Assembly (NCBI GenBank): GCA_016719485.1
Contig: JADJZB010000002.1
Location: 62,001-126,000, forward strand
Source: Holophagales bacterium
Lineage (GTDB): Bacteria; Acidobacteriota; Thermoanaerobaculia; UBA5066
Reading direction: 5' to 3'
Length of the DNA stretch: 64,000 nucleotides
The notes beneath the pieces are model-generated. The model did not search any database and was not told the DNA's origin. It worked only from the letters and a program-made list of their open reading frames with translations. Position numbers and translations under genes: made by a program. The first letter of the stretch is position 1. Each line of letters begins with the position of its first letter. This document shows positions 1 to 7,535 of the stretch, piece by piece.

Positions 1-1010
1 CCTGCGGTGTGAAGACCGGGATGATGTCGGGGCGCGGCCTCGGGCACACGGGCGGCACGCTCGACAAGCTCGAGGCGATCCCCGGATTCGTCACGGGCCA
101 GTCGCGCGAGGCGTTCGACCGGCTCCTCGAGACGGTCGGCTGCGCGCTCATCGCCGCGACCGACACCGTCGCCCCCGCCGACCGCCGCCTCTACGCGCTC
201 CGCGACGTCACGGGGACGGTCGAGTCGATTCCCCTCATCACCGCGTCGATCCTCTCGAAGAAGCTCGCGACGGGCGCCCACGCCGTCGTCTTCGACGTGA
301 AGACCGGCAACGGTGCCTTCATGCAGAAGCCGGAGGACGCCCACACCCTCGGGCGCGCCCTCGTCGACACGACCCGGGCAACCGGGCGCAAGGCGAGCGG
401 GTACGTCACCGCGATGGACCGGCCCGTCGGCGTCGCGGTCGGGAACGCGAACGAGGTCGAGGAGTCGATCCGGCTCCTGCGTGGCGACGGCCCGGCGGAC
501 CTGCGGGAGAACGTTCTCCTTCTCGGCGCCGACCTTCTCGTCGCAGCGGGGATCACGGAGTCGGCCAAGGACGCACGGAAGAGGCTGAACGCGGCCCTGC
601 AGGACGGCACGGCGCTGGACACGTTCGCCCGCGTGATCGCCGCACAGGGTGGCAACCCGGCGGTCTGCGACGACCTCTCGCTCCTTCCGCGGGCCGTCGC
701 CAGGCACGACGTCAAGGCGGGTGCTGCAGGAACGATCCGGAGCGTCGCCACGCGCGAGCTGGGGCTCCTCTCCATCGAGATCGGCTGCGGACGGGCGCGC
801 AAGGACGACGTCGTCGATCCGGCTTCGGGCTACCGAATCCTGCGAAAGACGGGAGACGTCGTGTCCGCGGGAGAGCCGCTCCTCGTGGTCGAGCTCGGCC
901 CGGGGACTTCGCTCCGGGACGGATATCTCGACCGCGTCGCGGCCTGTTTCGAGATCGGCTCGGCCGAAGGCGCCACGCCGCCGCTCCCGTTCGTCGTCGA
1001 GAAGCTGTAG
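1..1010 (+). CDS. deoA: Pyrimidine-nucleoside / thymidine phosphorylase, 5'-truncated by window edge
   Basis: The frame is open from base 3 to the TAG at 1008-1010, so only the C-terminal ~335 residues are here; family members are about 430-450 aa. The enzyme cleaves pyrimidine (deoxy)nucleosides with phosphate to free base and (deoxy)ribose-1-phosphate in the cytosol. The family signature SGRGLGHTGGTLDKLE lies at the very start of the visible part. It is followed by the FDVKTGNGAFM segment of the phosphate/pyrimidine-binding lobe and the C-terminal PYNP domain (…LRKTGDVVSAGEPLL…). A phosphorylase identity is firm; DeoA and Pdp (thymidine-only versus thymidine/uridine) cannot be separated. 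It converges on the next gene across a strong hairpin. Confidence 0.93.
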   Translation, partial: CGVKTGMMSGRGLGHTGGTLDKLEAIPGFVTGQSREAFDRLLETVGCALIAATDTVAPADRRLYALRDVTGTVESIPLITASILSKKLATGAHAVVFDVKTGNGAFMQKPEDAHTLGRALVDTTRATGRKASGYVTAMDRPVGVAVGNANEVEESIRLLRGDGPADLRENVLLLGADLLVAAGITESAKDARKRLNAALQDGTALDTFARVIAAQGGNPAVCDDLSLLPRAVARHDVKAGAAGTIRSVATRELGLLSIEIGCGRARKDDVVDPASGYRILRKTGDVVSAGEPLLVVELGPGTSLRDGYLDRVAACFEIGSAEGATPPLPFVVEKL

Positions 1011-1023
1011 GAACGTTCTCGCG

Positions 1024-1049
1024 GGCCGCCGGCCGTTCGGCCGGCGGCC
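1024..1049. terminator. Bidirectional GC-rich hairpin between convergent genes
   Basis: Perfect 11-bp stem (GGCCGCCGGCC at 1024-1034, GGCCGGCGGCC at 1039-1049) closing a 4-base loop. It sits 14 bases after the phosphorylase stop and 10 bases beyond the stop of the opposite-strand gene. Only two T follow, so it lacks a real U tract; it probably acts as a shared terminator. Confidence 0.6.
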
Positions 1050-1058
1050 TTGCCGGGC

Positions 1059-2087
1059 TCAGCTGGGGGAGGTCCCCCGCGACGGCCCGGAAGGGCCGTG
1101 GCCGGTCCGGATCTGGACCTCGTCGATGCTCCCGAGGCGTGCCTCGCAGAAGTGCTTCAGGATGGTCAGGACGTTCGGCTGGCGCTCCGTGATCGCGTCG
1201 AGCGAGGCTCGGTCGAGGGCGAGGAGCTCGCACGACGTGGCCGCGGTGATCGTCGCGCTGCGCGGCTTGCCGGTGAGGATCGAGACCTCGCCGAAGAAGG
1301 CGCCCTCGTACATTTCGCGGACCTTGTGGTAGTGGCCGTCGGGGTCCTTCACGAAGGCCTTGACCGTTCCGGTCGTCAGGACGAAGAGGCTGTCCCCGGG
1401 AGCGCCTTCGGCGACGATGACGTCACCCGATTCGTAGGTCAGGAGCTCGAGCCCCTTGATGACCTCCACGAGCTCCTCGCCCGAGAAGTCGCTGAAGAGC
1501 GGGCTCGCGACCATCCCCTGCGCCGCTTCCTCGCCGATGGGGTGCAGGCTTCGCGGGGCCGTTTCGGAAACGGTTTCCGGAGGCGCATCCTCCTCGTCGG
1601 CGCCGAAATCGACGACGAACCGGGACGTGCCGGAATCGCGGAAAGTGCCGGACGGCGGGGGAACGGGAGCGGGTGCCGGAGCAGAGTCGGGCGTCGGAGC
1701 GGTCTCGAGCTCGACCCGGCGGCGCATCGCGCCGGCGCGGAGATTCTGCCTCAGGGACGACTCGGCGTCCTTCACCATGACGAGGGATGCGAGCTTCTCC
1801 TCCACCTTCGTGAGCGACGGATCGAGCCGCTGGACCTTCTTCAGGACCGCGATCGCCTTGCCGACGAACCCCGAGGTGGCGTACTCGTCGGCGAGCTTCC
1901 AGAGGAGCTCGACGGCTTCGTAGAGCTTGCCGTCGAGAGCCAGGACGTCGGCAAGCTGCTGCCTCACGGAAGCGTTGGACGGGTCCTTTGCGAGCTGGCC
2001 GCGGAGGACCTTCGAGGCGCGGGAGTAGTTTCTCTTCGAGATGAGCTCGGCGACGTCGTCGCCGCCCGAAAGCCACGAGAAGGCCAT
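1059..2087 (-). CDS. TPR-like protein with C-terminal cyclic nucleotide-binding domain
   Basis: 342 aa. Residues ~10-115 look like tetratricopeptide helices (RNYSRASKVLRGQLAKDP, LYEAVELLWKLADEY). A Pro/Ala-rich linker follows (~130-160). Residues ~200-325 form a cNMP-binding domain with the roll and phosphate cassette (GAPGDSLFVLTTGTV, YEGAFFGEVSILTGKPRSAT). There is no HTH, so it is a cytoplasmic sensor or scaffold rather than a CRP-type regulator. Which nucleotide it binds is unknown. ATG at 2087 is chosen because AGGGAG lies about 7 bases upstream; the frame stays open much further upstream only as a shadow of the opposite strand. It lies in a group of second-messenger genes, next to a REC protein read divergently. 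Confidence 0.85.
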   Translation of the reverse strand: MAFSWLSGGDDVAELISKRNYSRASKVLRGQLAKDPSNASVRQQLADVLALDGKLYEAVELLWKLADEYATSGFVGKAIAVLKKVQRLDPSLTKVEEKLASLVMVKDAESSLRQNLRAGAMRRRVELETAPTPDSAPAPAPVPPPSGTFRDSGTSRFVVDFGADEEDAPPETVSETAPRSLHPIGEEAAQGMVASPLFSDFSGEELVEVIKGLELLTYESGDVIVAEGAPGDSLFVLTTGTVKAFVKDPDGHYHKVREMYEGAFFGEVSILTGKPRSATITAATSCELLALDRASLDAITERQPNVLTILKHFCEARLGSIDEVQIRTGHGPSGPSRGTSPS

Positions 2088-2106
2088 GCAGATGTGCTCC
2101 CTGCCG

Positions 2107-2135
2107 ACGGTAGGGCAGGGCCCCGACGGTGTCAA
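2107..2135 (-). promoter_or_regulatory. Sigma70-type promoter for the TPR/cNMP-binding gene
   Basis: On the minus strand a perfect -35 TTGACA (2135-2130), a 17-base spacer and a weak -10 TACCGT (2112-2107). The inferred start site is about 13 bases before the ATG and leaves room for the AGGGAG ribosome site. Confidence 0.5.
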
Positions 2136-2192
2136 GAAAGAGGGGGCTACACTACGGTCGTTCGCCCGACGGGGCGGCCCGCTGAGATACCG

Positions 2193-2561
2193 ATGCCGAA
2201 GATCCTGGTCGTGGACGACGACGAGATGAACCGCGACATGCTCTCCCGCCGGCTCCTCCGGAAGGGGTACGAGGTCGTCCTCGCCGTGAATGGCGCCGAG
2301 GCGATCGAGAAGACCCTCGCCGATCGCCCCGAGCTGATCCTGATGGACCTGTCGATGCCGGTGCTCGACGGCTACGAAGCCACGCGCCGGCTCAAGGCGG
2401 AAGGCAGGACGGCGAGCATCCCGATCATCGGTCTTTCGGCGCACGCGATGGTGGGCGACCGGGAGAAAGCCCTCGCAGCCGGTTGCGACGACTACGACAC
2501 GAAGCCCGTCGAGCTGCCGCGCCTCCTGGGAAAGGTGGACGCGTTCCTGGCACCGGGGTGA
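2193..2561 (+). CDS. Single-domain response regulator (CheY-like)
   Basis: 122 aa, a lone REC domain with no output domain. Acidic pocket VDDDE near residues 7-11; the phosphoacceptor Asp is in LILMDLSMPVLDG (~residue 51); then the conserved Ser/Thr (GLSAHAM) and Lys (DTKPVE, ~100). Such proteins pass phosphate or conformation to partners. Its N-terminus (NRDMLSRRL) is very like the REC domain of the cyclase at 4615-6516, so the two may have arisen by duplication. No histidine kinase is in the window. A TACACT at 2148-2153 could be its -10. Its TGA (2559-2561) is in the same frame as, and nearly touches, the YgiQ reading frame. Confidence 0.9.
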   Translation: MPKILVVDDDEMNRDMLSRRLLRKGYEVVLAVNGAEAIEKTLADRPELILMDLSMPVLDGYEATRRLKAEGRTASIPIIGLSAHAMVGDREKALAAGCDDYDTKPVELPRLLGKVDAFLAPG

Positions 2562-2639
2562 CGCTCCCCCGTCGCCGCCCGGGGCGCGCCGTTTCTCCCG
2601 ACGAGCGCCGAGGAGGTCCGGGCGGCCGGCTGGGACGAC

Positions 2640-4580
2640 GTGGACGTCGTCTTCGTGACGGGCGATGCCTACGTCGACCACCCGAGCTTCGCGATGGCCG
2701 TTCTCGGCCGCGTCCTCGAATCCCGCGGCTTCCGTGTCGCGATCCTCGCGCAGCCCGACTGGCGCTCGGCCGACGCCTGGCGCGCGCTCGGCCGTCCCCG
2801 TCTCTTCTACGCCGTCTCGGCCGGCAACATGGACTCGATGATCAACCACTACACGGCGAGCCGGAAGCGGCGCAACGACGACGCGTATTCGCCGGGCGGG
2901 AGGATCGGCCTTCGCCCCGACCGGCCGACGCCCGTCTACGCCCAGCGCTGCCGCGAGGCTTTTCCCGGCGTGCCCGTGGTGATCGGCGGCATCGAGGCGT
3001 CGCTGCGCCGGATCGCGCACTTCGACTACTGGTCCGAGACGGTCCGTCCGTCGATGCTCGTCTCGTCGAAGGCCGACCTCCTCGCGTTCGGCAAGGGCGA
3101 GGAGACGATCGTCGCCGTCGCCGAGCGGCTGCGCGCCGGGGAGGGCATCCGCGACCTGCGCGGCCTGCGCGGCGTCGCGTACCTGCTGGGTATGAAGGAG
3201 GAGCTCCCCGCGGCGCCGGCGTCCTCGCCCTGGCAGACGCTCGAGCTCCCGAGCTTCGACGAGGTCGCCGCCGACAAGCTCGCGTTCGCGAAGATGACGC
3301 GCAGCTTCCACCAGGAGACGAACCCCTTCAACGCGCGCCGCCTCGTCCAGGCGCAGGGCGACCGCAGGGTCGTCATCAACCCTCCGTGCCTGCCGCTCGA
3401 CGAGGCGCGTATGGACGCGATCTACGACCTGCCGTACGCGCGCCGCCCGCACCCCCGCTACGACGAGCCGATCCCGGCGTTCGAGATGATCCGCGACTCG
3501 ATCGAGATCATGCGCGGCTGTTTCGGGGGGTGCACGTTCTGCAGCATCACGATGCACGAGGGGCGCGTCATCCAGAGCCGCAGCAAGAGGTCGATCCTGG
3601 CCGAGGTCGAAACCGTCGCGAGCGCCCCCGACTTCAAGGGGACGATCAGCGACCTCGGCGGCCCGACGGCCAACATGTACAAGATGCGCTGCACCCGCCC
3701 GGAGGTCGAGGCGGTGTGCCGACGGCTCTCGTGCATCCACCCGAAGATCTGCTTCCTGCTCGGCACCGACCACGGTCCGACGATCGACCTGATGCGCGCC
3801 GCTCGTGCCGTCGAAGGCGTGAAGAGGGTCAACATCGCGAGCGGCATCCGGATGGACCTCGCGAACCTCGACGACCGGTACGTCGAGGAGCTGGCCACCC
3901 ATCACGTCGGCGGGCATCTCAAGGTCGCGCCGGAGCACCGGAGCGATGCGGTCCTCGACCTGATGAAGAAACCGTCGTCCGCGTCGTTCGAGACGTTCGC
4001 GGGGAAGTTCGAGCGCGCGAGCGCGAAGGCCGGCAAGGAGCAGTACCTCGTTCCCTACTTCATCGCGAGCCACCCCGGCTCGGGCGTCGTCGAGATGATC
4101 GACCTCGCCCTCTTCCTGAAGGCGCACGGATACAAGCCTCGGCAGGTGCAGGACTTCATTCCCGCGCCGATGGACATCGCGACCTGCATGTACTGGACGG
4201 GTCTCGACCCGCAGACGCTGGAGCCGGTGAACACCGTCACGAGGCTGAACGACCGAAAGGTCCAGCGGGCACTGATGCAGTTCTGGAGGCCCGAGAACTG
4301 GTTCGCCGTCCACAAGGCGCTGACGGAGGCCGGGCGGAGCGACCTCATCGGCGGCGGCCCCCAGTGCCTCATTCCGCAGAACCCGCCCCGGGAGGCGCTG
4401 GAGGCGCGGCGCCGGGAAGCCCGCGAGAGCACCTACGTCCACGCGGAGGACGCGGGGGCTTCGGGGTCGGTGGCGCCGGGGAACGGGGCGTCCGAAGGAC
4501 CGGCCGCCGCCGCGAAACCGCGGGGTGGCACGGGGTACCGGCCAGGACGGGCCGGACACAGGCGGCGAGGCCCGGGCTGA
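2640..4580 (+). CDS. ygiQ: YgiQ-family (UPF0313) radical SAM protein; 5' end disrupted or misread
   Basis: 646 aa from the first legal start (GTG 2640). The radical-SAM cluster motif CX3CX2C is at C294, C298, C301 (CFGGCTFCS). Conserved YgiQ segments: GDAYVDHP, SAGNMDSMI, GGIEASLRR, DHGPTIDLM, HVGGHLKVAPEH, YFIASHPG. It probably carries out a radical-SAM reaction with a [4Fe-4S] cluster, substrate unknown. The C-terminal ~50 residues are a Gly/Arg/Ala-rich tail. Important oddity: clear family homology (APFLPTSAEEVRAAGWDD) continues in frame upstream of 2640 to the response-regulator stop, but with no ATG/GTG/TTG. Removing one C from the C5 run at 2566-2570 would join it to GTG 2558, overlapping that stop (GTGA), and give ~673 aa. 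Confidence 0.9.
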   Translation: MDVVFVTGDAYVDHPSFAMAVLGRVLESRGFRVAILAQPDWRSADAWRALGRPRLFYAVSAGNMDSMINHYTASRKRRNDDAYSPGGRIGLRPDRPTPVYAQRCREAFPGVPVVIGGIEASLRRIAHFDYWSETVRPSMLVSSKADLLAFGKGEETIVAVAERLRAGEGIRDLRGLRGVAYLLGMKEELPAAPASSPWQTLELPSFDEVAADKLAFAKMTRSFHQETNPFNARRLVQAQGDRRVVINPPCLPLDEARMDAIYDLPYARRPHPRYDEPIPAFEMIRDSIEIMRGCFGGCTFCSITMHEGRVIQSRSKRSILAEVETVASAPDFKGTISDLGGPTANMYKMRCTRPEVEAVCRRLSCIHPKICFLLGTDHGPTIDLMRAARAVEGVKRVNIASGIRMDLANLDDRYVEELATHHVGGHLKVAPEHRSDAVLDLMKKPSSASFETFAGKFERASAKAGKEQYLVPYFIASHPGSGVVEMIDLALFLKAHGYKPRQVQDFIPAPMDIATCMYWTGLDPQTLEPVNTVTRLNDRKVQRALMQFWRPENWFAVHKALTEAGRSDLIGGGPQCLIPQNPPREALEARRREARESTYVHAEDAGASGSVAPGNGASEGPAAAAKPRGGTGYRPGRAGHRRRGPG

Positions 4581-4592
4581 GCCGCCGGGCCT
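4568..4592. terminator. Weak hairpin between convergent genes
   Basis: Inverted repeat AGGCCCGG (4568-4575) / CCGGGCCT (4585-4592) with a 9-base loop, spanning the YgiQ stop codon and facing the cyclase gene. No U tract. Confidence 0.3.
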
Positions 4593-4614
4593 GGGCCCGG
4601 CCGCCGAAGGAGCG

Positions 4615-6516
4615 TCAGCGGCTCCCGGCCAGGACCGTTTCCAGGAAGGAGCGGATCTCCGGGGGAAGGGACGTGAACCTCAGCCCGAAGCCCTTCGTGG
4701 TGACTTTCGGAGTCGACACCTTGCCGTAGACCTCCCCGGCGATCGTGCTGCCGTCCCGGGCGACGAACCGAAGGCGCAGGTTGCGGAAGGCCTCCGGGCG
4801 TTCGCGAGCCTCGATCTCGGCCTCCTTCATCGAAAGCCGCACGAGGAGCCCCTCCGACTCGGGCCCGTCCACGCGCTGGCCGGAAATCGTCGCGAACCGG
4901 ACCGGTAGCGGCCCGCGCAGCGCGACGAGCGCCTCTTCGCGCATGGGGAGGGACAGGTTGAAATCACCCCCGACCCCCCGGACGTCCCAGGCAGAGACCG
5001 GCTTCTCGAACCCCTTCATCTGGACGACGACCTCGGCTCCGACGGTGAGGTCCGCGCCGCCTTCGCGGCGGGTACGGTCGCTGACGAGGATCTGCCCGCC
5101 GACAGTGTAGGACTCGATCCGCGCCGTGAGGTTCACCGGGCTCCCGACGACCCCGTACTTGGCTCTCTTGTCGGAGCCGATGTTACCGACGACGACCTCG
5201 CCCGTGTGGAGGGCTATCCCCATCTCGACGACGGGGAGCCCTTCCCGCCGGTTGAACTCGTTCACGCGCTCCATCGCACGCTGCATCTCGACGGCGCAGG
5301 CGATGGCGCGAAGGGTGTCGTCCTCGCGCTGAACCGGAGCGCCGAAGATGGCGAGGATGGCGTCGCCGATGAACTCGTCGATCGTCCCCTGGAACGACAG
5401 CAGGACGTCGACCATCGTCCCGAGGTAGTTGTTGAGGAGGCGGACGACGCGGTCGGGGGGAATCCGGTCGGCGAGCTGCGTGAAGCCCCTCAGGTCGGAC
5501 ATGAGGAGTGTGACCTTGCGCGTCTCGCCCCCGAGCTTGAGCCCCTCCGGCGTCTGGAGGAGGCTCTCGACGACCTCGTTCGAGAGGTAGCGGCCGAAGG
5601 TCTCGAAGATGAACCGGTTCCTGACCTCCAGGTCTCTCGCGAGGGTGCTGATCCTCGCCTTGGCGCGCGAGAGCGTGAGCTGGGTCGCGACCCGGGCGAG
5701 GACGACGGGGAAGTCGAGCGGCTTCGTGACGTAGTCGTTGGCGCCGAGGCGAAGGGCCGTCACGACGTCGTTCGAGTCGTCCCGCGCGGTGGCCATGATG
5801 ACGGGGAGGTCGGCGGCGGCGTGCCGTGGCCGGAGGTCGCGCAGGACGTCCAGCCCGCTCATCCCGGGCATGACGACGTCGAGGAGGACGAGGTCGAACG
5901 GGATCTCCTCGAGGAGGCGAAGGGCCTCGGGTCCGCTCTCGGCGACGGCGATCGTGAATCCGTGGCTCCTGAGACGGCGCGAGAGCATGTCGCGGTTCTC
6001 GGCGTTGTCGTCGACGACGAGCAGGTGCGCGGGCTCGACGAGCTCCGCCGGCGCGATGTCGTAGTCGGCGCGCCGGATCGGGCCCGTTCGCTCCTGGGCG
6101 TTCTCGTCGGGAATCGTGGTCCGCGCAGCCTGCGGCGCTCGCGGCGCCGATGCGGTCCCGGACGGACCGGGTTCCGGCCCCGTCTCCACTCTCCCGACCA
6201 CCGCTCCTCCCGAAACCTCCGGCGGAAGATCGCCGGGCTCCGGGAGGAGCCTGTCGGGAAGCCCGTCGACCATCCCGAGCAGTCGGCGCGCCGCCGCCTG
6301 GATCTTCCCGAGGTCCTCGGCCCAGCCGGTCTGGCCGGAGGCGATGGCGTCCTCCTCCAGCATCTCGGCGTAGCCGAGGATCTGGTGGATCGGCGTCCTC
6401 ATGTCGTGCCGGAGCCCCGAGAGGACGTCGCCGGGAACGAGTCGGTTGCCCGCGCCCAGGTTCGTCGGCGGGTCCGGGGCCGCAAACGCCTTTTCCAGCA
6501 GGCTCTCGTCGCTCAT
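4615..6516 (-). CDS. HisKA-like / response regulator / adenylate cyclase / PilZ-like multidomain protein
   Basis: 633 aa. Around residue 37-50 there is a HisKA-like helix (LRHDMRTPIHQILGYAEML) but no HATPase domain after it. A Pro/Gly/Ala-rich linker follows. A REC domain starts near 160 (VVDDNAENRDM; phosphoacceptor in LVLLDVVMPGMSG). The class III nucleotide cyclase domain covers ~320-500, with both metal-binding Asp segments (MSDLRGFT and GDAILAIFG). The last ~110 residues resemble a PilZ-type domain (DG…LLVRLSMKEAEIE… KGFGLRF). It should make cAMP (or cGMP) under control of phosphorylation and possibly c-di-GMP; the product is inferred. ATG 6516 has no ribosome site but a TACACT lies 7 bases upstream, suggesting a leaderless transcript. 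Confidence 0.85.
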   Translation of the reverse strand: MSDESLLEKAFAAPDPPTNLGAGNRLVPGDVLSGLRHDMRTPIHQILGYAEMLEEDAIASGQTGWAEDLGKIQAAARRLLGMVDGLPDRLLPEPGDLPPEVSGGAVVGRVETGPEPGPSGTASAPRAPQAARTTIPDENAQERTGPIRRADYDIAPAELVEPAHLLVVDDNAENRDMLSRRLRSHGFTIAVAESGPEALRLLEEIPFDLVLLDVVMPGMSGLDVLRDLRPRHAAADLPVIMATARDDSNDVVTALRLGANDYVTKPLDFPVVLARVATQLTLSRAKARISTLARDLEVRNRFIFETFGRYLSNEVVESLLQTPEGLKLGGETRKVTLLMSDLRGFTQLADRIPPDRVVRLLNNYLGTMVDVLLSFQGTIDEFIGDAILAIFGAPVQREDDTLRAIACAVEMQRAMERVNEFNRREGLPVVEMGIALHTGEVVVGNIGSDKRAKYGVVGSPVNLTARIESYTVGGQILVSDRTRREGGADLTVGAEVVVQMKGFEKPVSAWDVRGVGGDFNLSLPMREEALVALRGPLPVRFATISGQRVDGPESEGLLVRLSMKEAEIEARERPEAFRNLRLRFVARDGSTIAGEVYGKVSTPKVTTKGFGLRFTSLPPEIRSFLETVLAGSR

Positions 6517-6523
6517 CGTGCCC

Positions 6524-6529
6524 AGTGTA
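6524..6529 (-). promoter_or_regulatory. -10 element, apparently leaderless, for the cyclase gene
   Basis: TACACT on the minus strand ends 7 bases before the ATG at 6516. The transcript would start at or within a base or two of the start codon. No -35 is obvious. Confidence 0.45.
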
Positions 6530-6559
6530 TCGCCCGTACCCGACCCGGCAGCGGGGCGA

Positions 6560-6565
6560 TATACT
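6560..6565 (+). promoter_or_regulatory. -10 element for the diguanylate cyclase gene
   Basis: TATACT (5 of 6 to TATAAT), 33 bases before GTG 6599, in otherwise G+C-rich sequence and close to the divergent cyclase promoter. Confidence 0.4.
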
Positions 6566-6598
6566 GCCGCGCCAGGGACTCATGGGGGCAACAGAGGC

Positions 6599-7495
6599 GT
6601 GAACGAGCTTTACCGGGAGCTCCTGCCGCTCGGACGGGAAGGGGTCGTTCCAGCCGGCGAGGAGCTCTGGCAGGAGGGCGCCAAGGGCGATACGGTCGTC
6701 CTCCTCGTGGAGGGGACGTTCGAGATTCTCCAGTCGTCTCCTTCGGGAGAGCCGGTCGTTCTCCGGGTCGCGAGAGCGGGTGACGTTCTCGGCGAGATGG
6801 CCTGCCTCGACGGCGGCGCCCGGTCGGCGGGCCTGCGCGCGGCCACCGACTGCCGGATCCGGACGATCGGCGCCACCGAGTTCCGGGACTTCATCCGTCT
6901 GCGGCCGCATCTCCTCGAGGAGCTCTTCCGGATCGAATCCCAGAGGATACGAAGCCTCTCGCGCATGGTGTCGCAGAGCCAGCACCGCGCCATCACCGAC
7001 CGGCTCACGTCCCTCTACAACTACGGCTTCTTCATCGAACGGCTCGATCTCGAGCTCGAGCGCGCCGTCCAGATGAAGGACGCGGTGAGCATCGTCCTCT
7101 TCGACATCGACCACTTCAAGGCCTACAACGACACCCACGGCCACCCCGCCGGGAACGTCGTCCTCGTCCAGGTTTCCGACCTCCTGCGGCGGACTGCCCG
7201 GCGTGGCGACATCGTGGCCCGCTTCGGCGGCGAGGAGTTCGTGATGCTCCTCTACGGGGCGTCGCGCAAGGAGGGCCAGCAGGTGGCCGAGGCGGCCCGT
7301 GCCCGCGTGGAGTCGACGGATTTCGCGGGGGGCAGAACGCAGCCGCTCGGGCGCGTCACGATCAGCGGCGGCGTGGCCTGTTTCCCCGGGGACGCACGGG
7401 GGGCCACCGACCTCCTGAAGGCAGCCGACGTGAGGCTCTACAAGGCGAAGGCCGAGGGACGAAACCGCGTCGACGCCGGAGGCACCGGGGAGTAG
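6599..7495 (+). CDS. Cyclic nucleotide-binding diguanylate cyclase (CNBD-GGDEF)
   Basis: 298 aa. N-terminal cNMP-binding domain (~10-125: GDTVVLLVEGTFEIL, AGDVLGEMACLDGG). The C-terminal GGDEF domain (~140-295) has the active-site motif FGGEEF and an intact inhibitory site RRGD just before it; metal-binding FDIDHFKAYNDTHGH is present. It should make c-di-GMP from two GTP with product inhibition, tuned by a cyclic nucleotide, so it links the divergent cyclase (4615-6516) to c-di-GMP. The link is inferred from adjacency and domains. GTG 6599 is preferred because the protein family begins shortly after it; the frame is open upstream but non-coding in appearance. Confidence 0.9.
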   Translation: MNELYRELLPLGREGVVPAGEELWQEGAKGDTVVLLVEGTFEILQSSPSGEPVVLRVARAGDVLGEMACLDGGARSAGLRAATDCRIRTIGATEFRDFIRLRPHLLEELFRIESQRIRSLSRMVSQSQHRAITDRLTSLYNYGFFIERLDLELERAVQMKDAVSIVLFDIDHFKAYNDTHGHPAGNVVLVQVSDLLRRTARRGDIVARFGGEEFVMLLYGASRKEGQQVAEAARARVESTDFAGGRTQPLGRVTISGGVACFPGDARGATDLLKAADVRLYKAKAEGRNRVDAGGTGE

Positions 7496-7523
7496 GCGAT
7501 CCGGCCCGGGGGACGCTGAAGGG

Positions 7524-7529
7524 TATTCT
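7524..7529 (+). promoter_or_regulatory. -10 element, apparently leaderless, for the ABC-F gene
   Basis: TATTCT ends 6 bases before GTG 7536. There is no Shine-Dalgarno sequence in the interval, which is the spacing expected of a leaderless mRNA. Confidence 0.4.
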
Positions 7530-7535
7530 CCGCGC

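Noticed and set aside
2088..4559. Very long open frame on the minus strand upstream of the TPR/cNMP-binding gene
   Set aside because: It runs opposite the ygiQ and response-regulator genes, has His/Arg/Asp-rich low-complexity composition typical of high-GC shadow frames, and the real start with a ribosome site is at 2087.
2193..4580. Response regulator and YgiQ as one protein by TGA read-through (both are in the same frame)
   Set aside because: The REC domain is complete and ends normally at the TGA, and no selenocysteine-type context was recognised. A one-base error or shift in the C5 run explains the missing start more simply.
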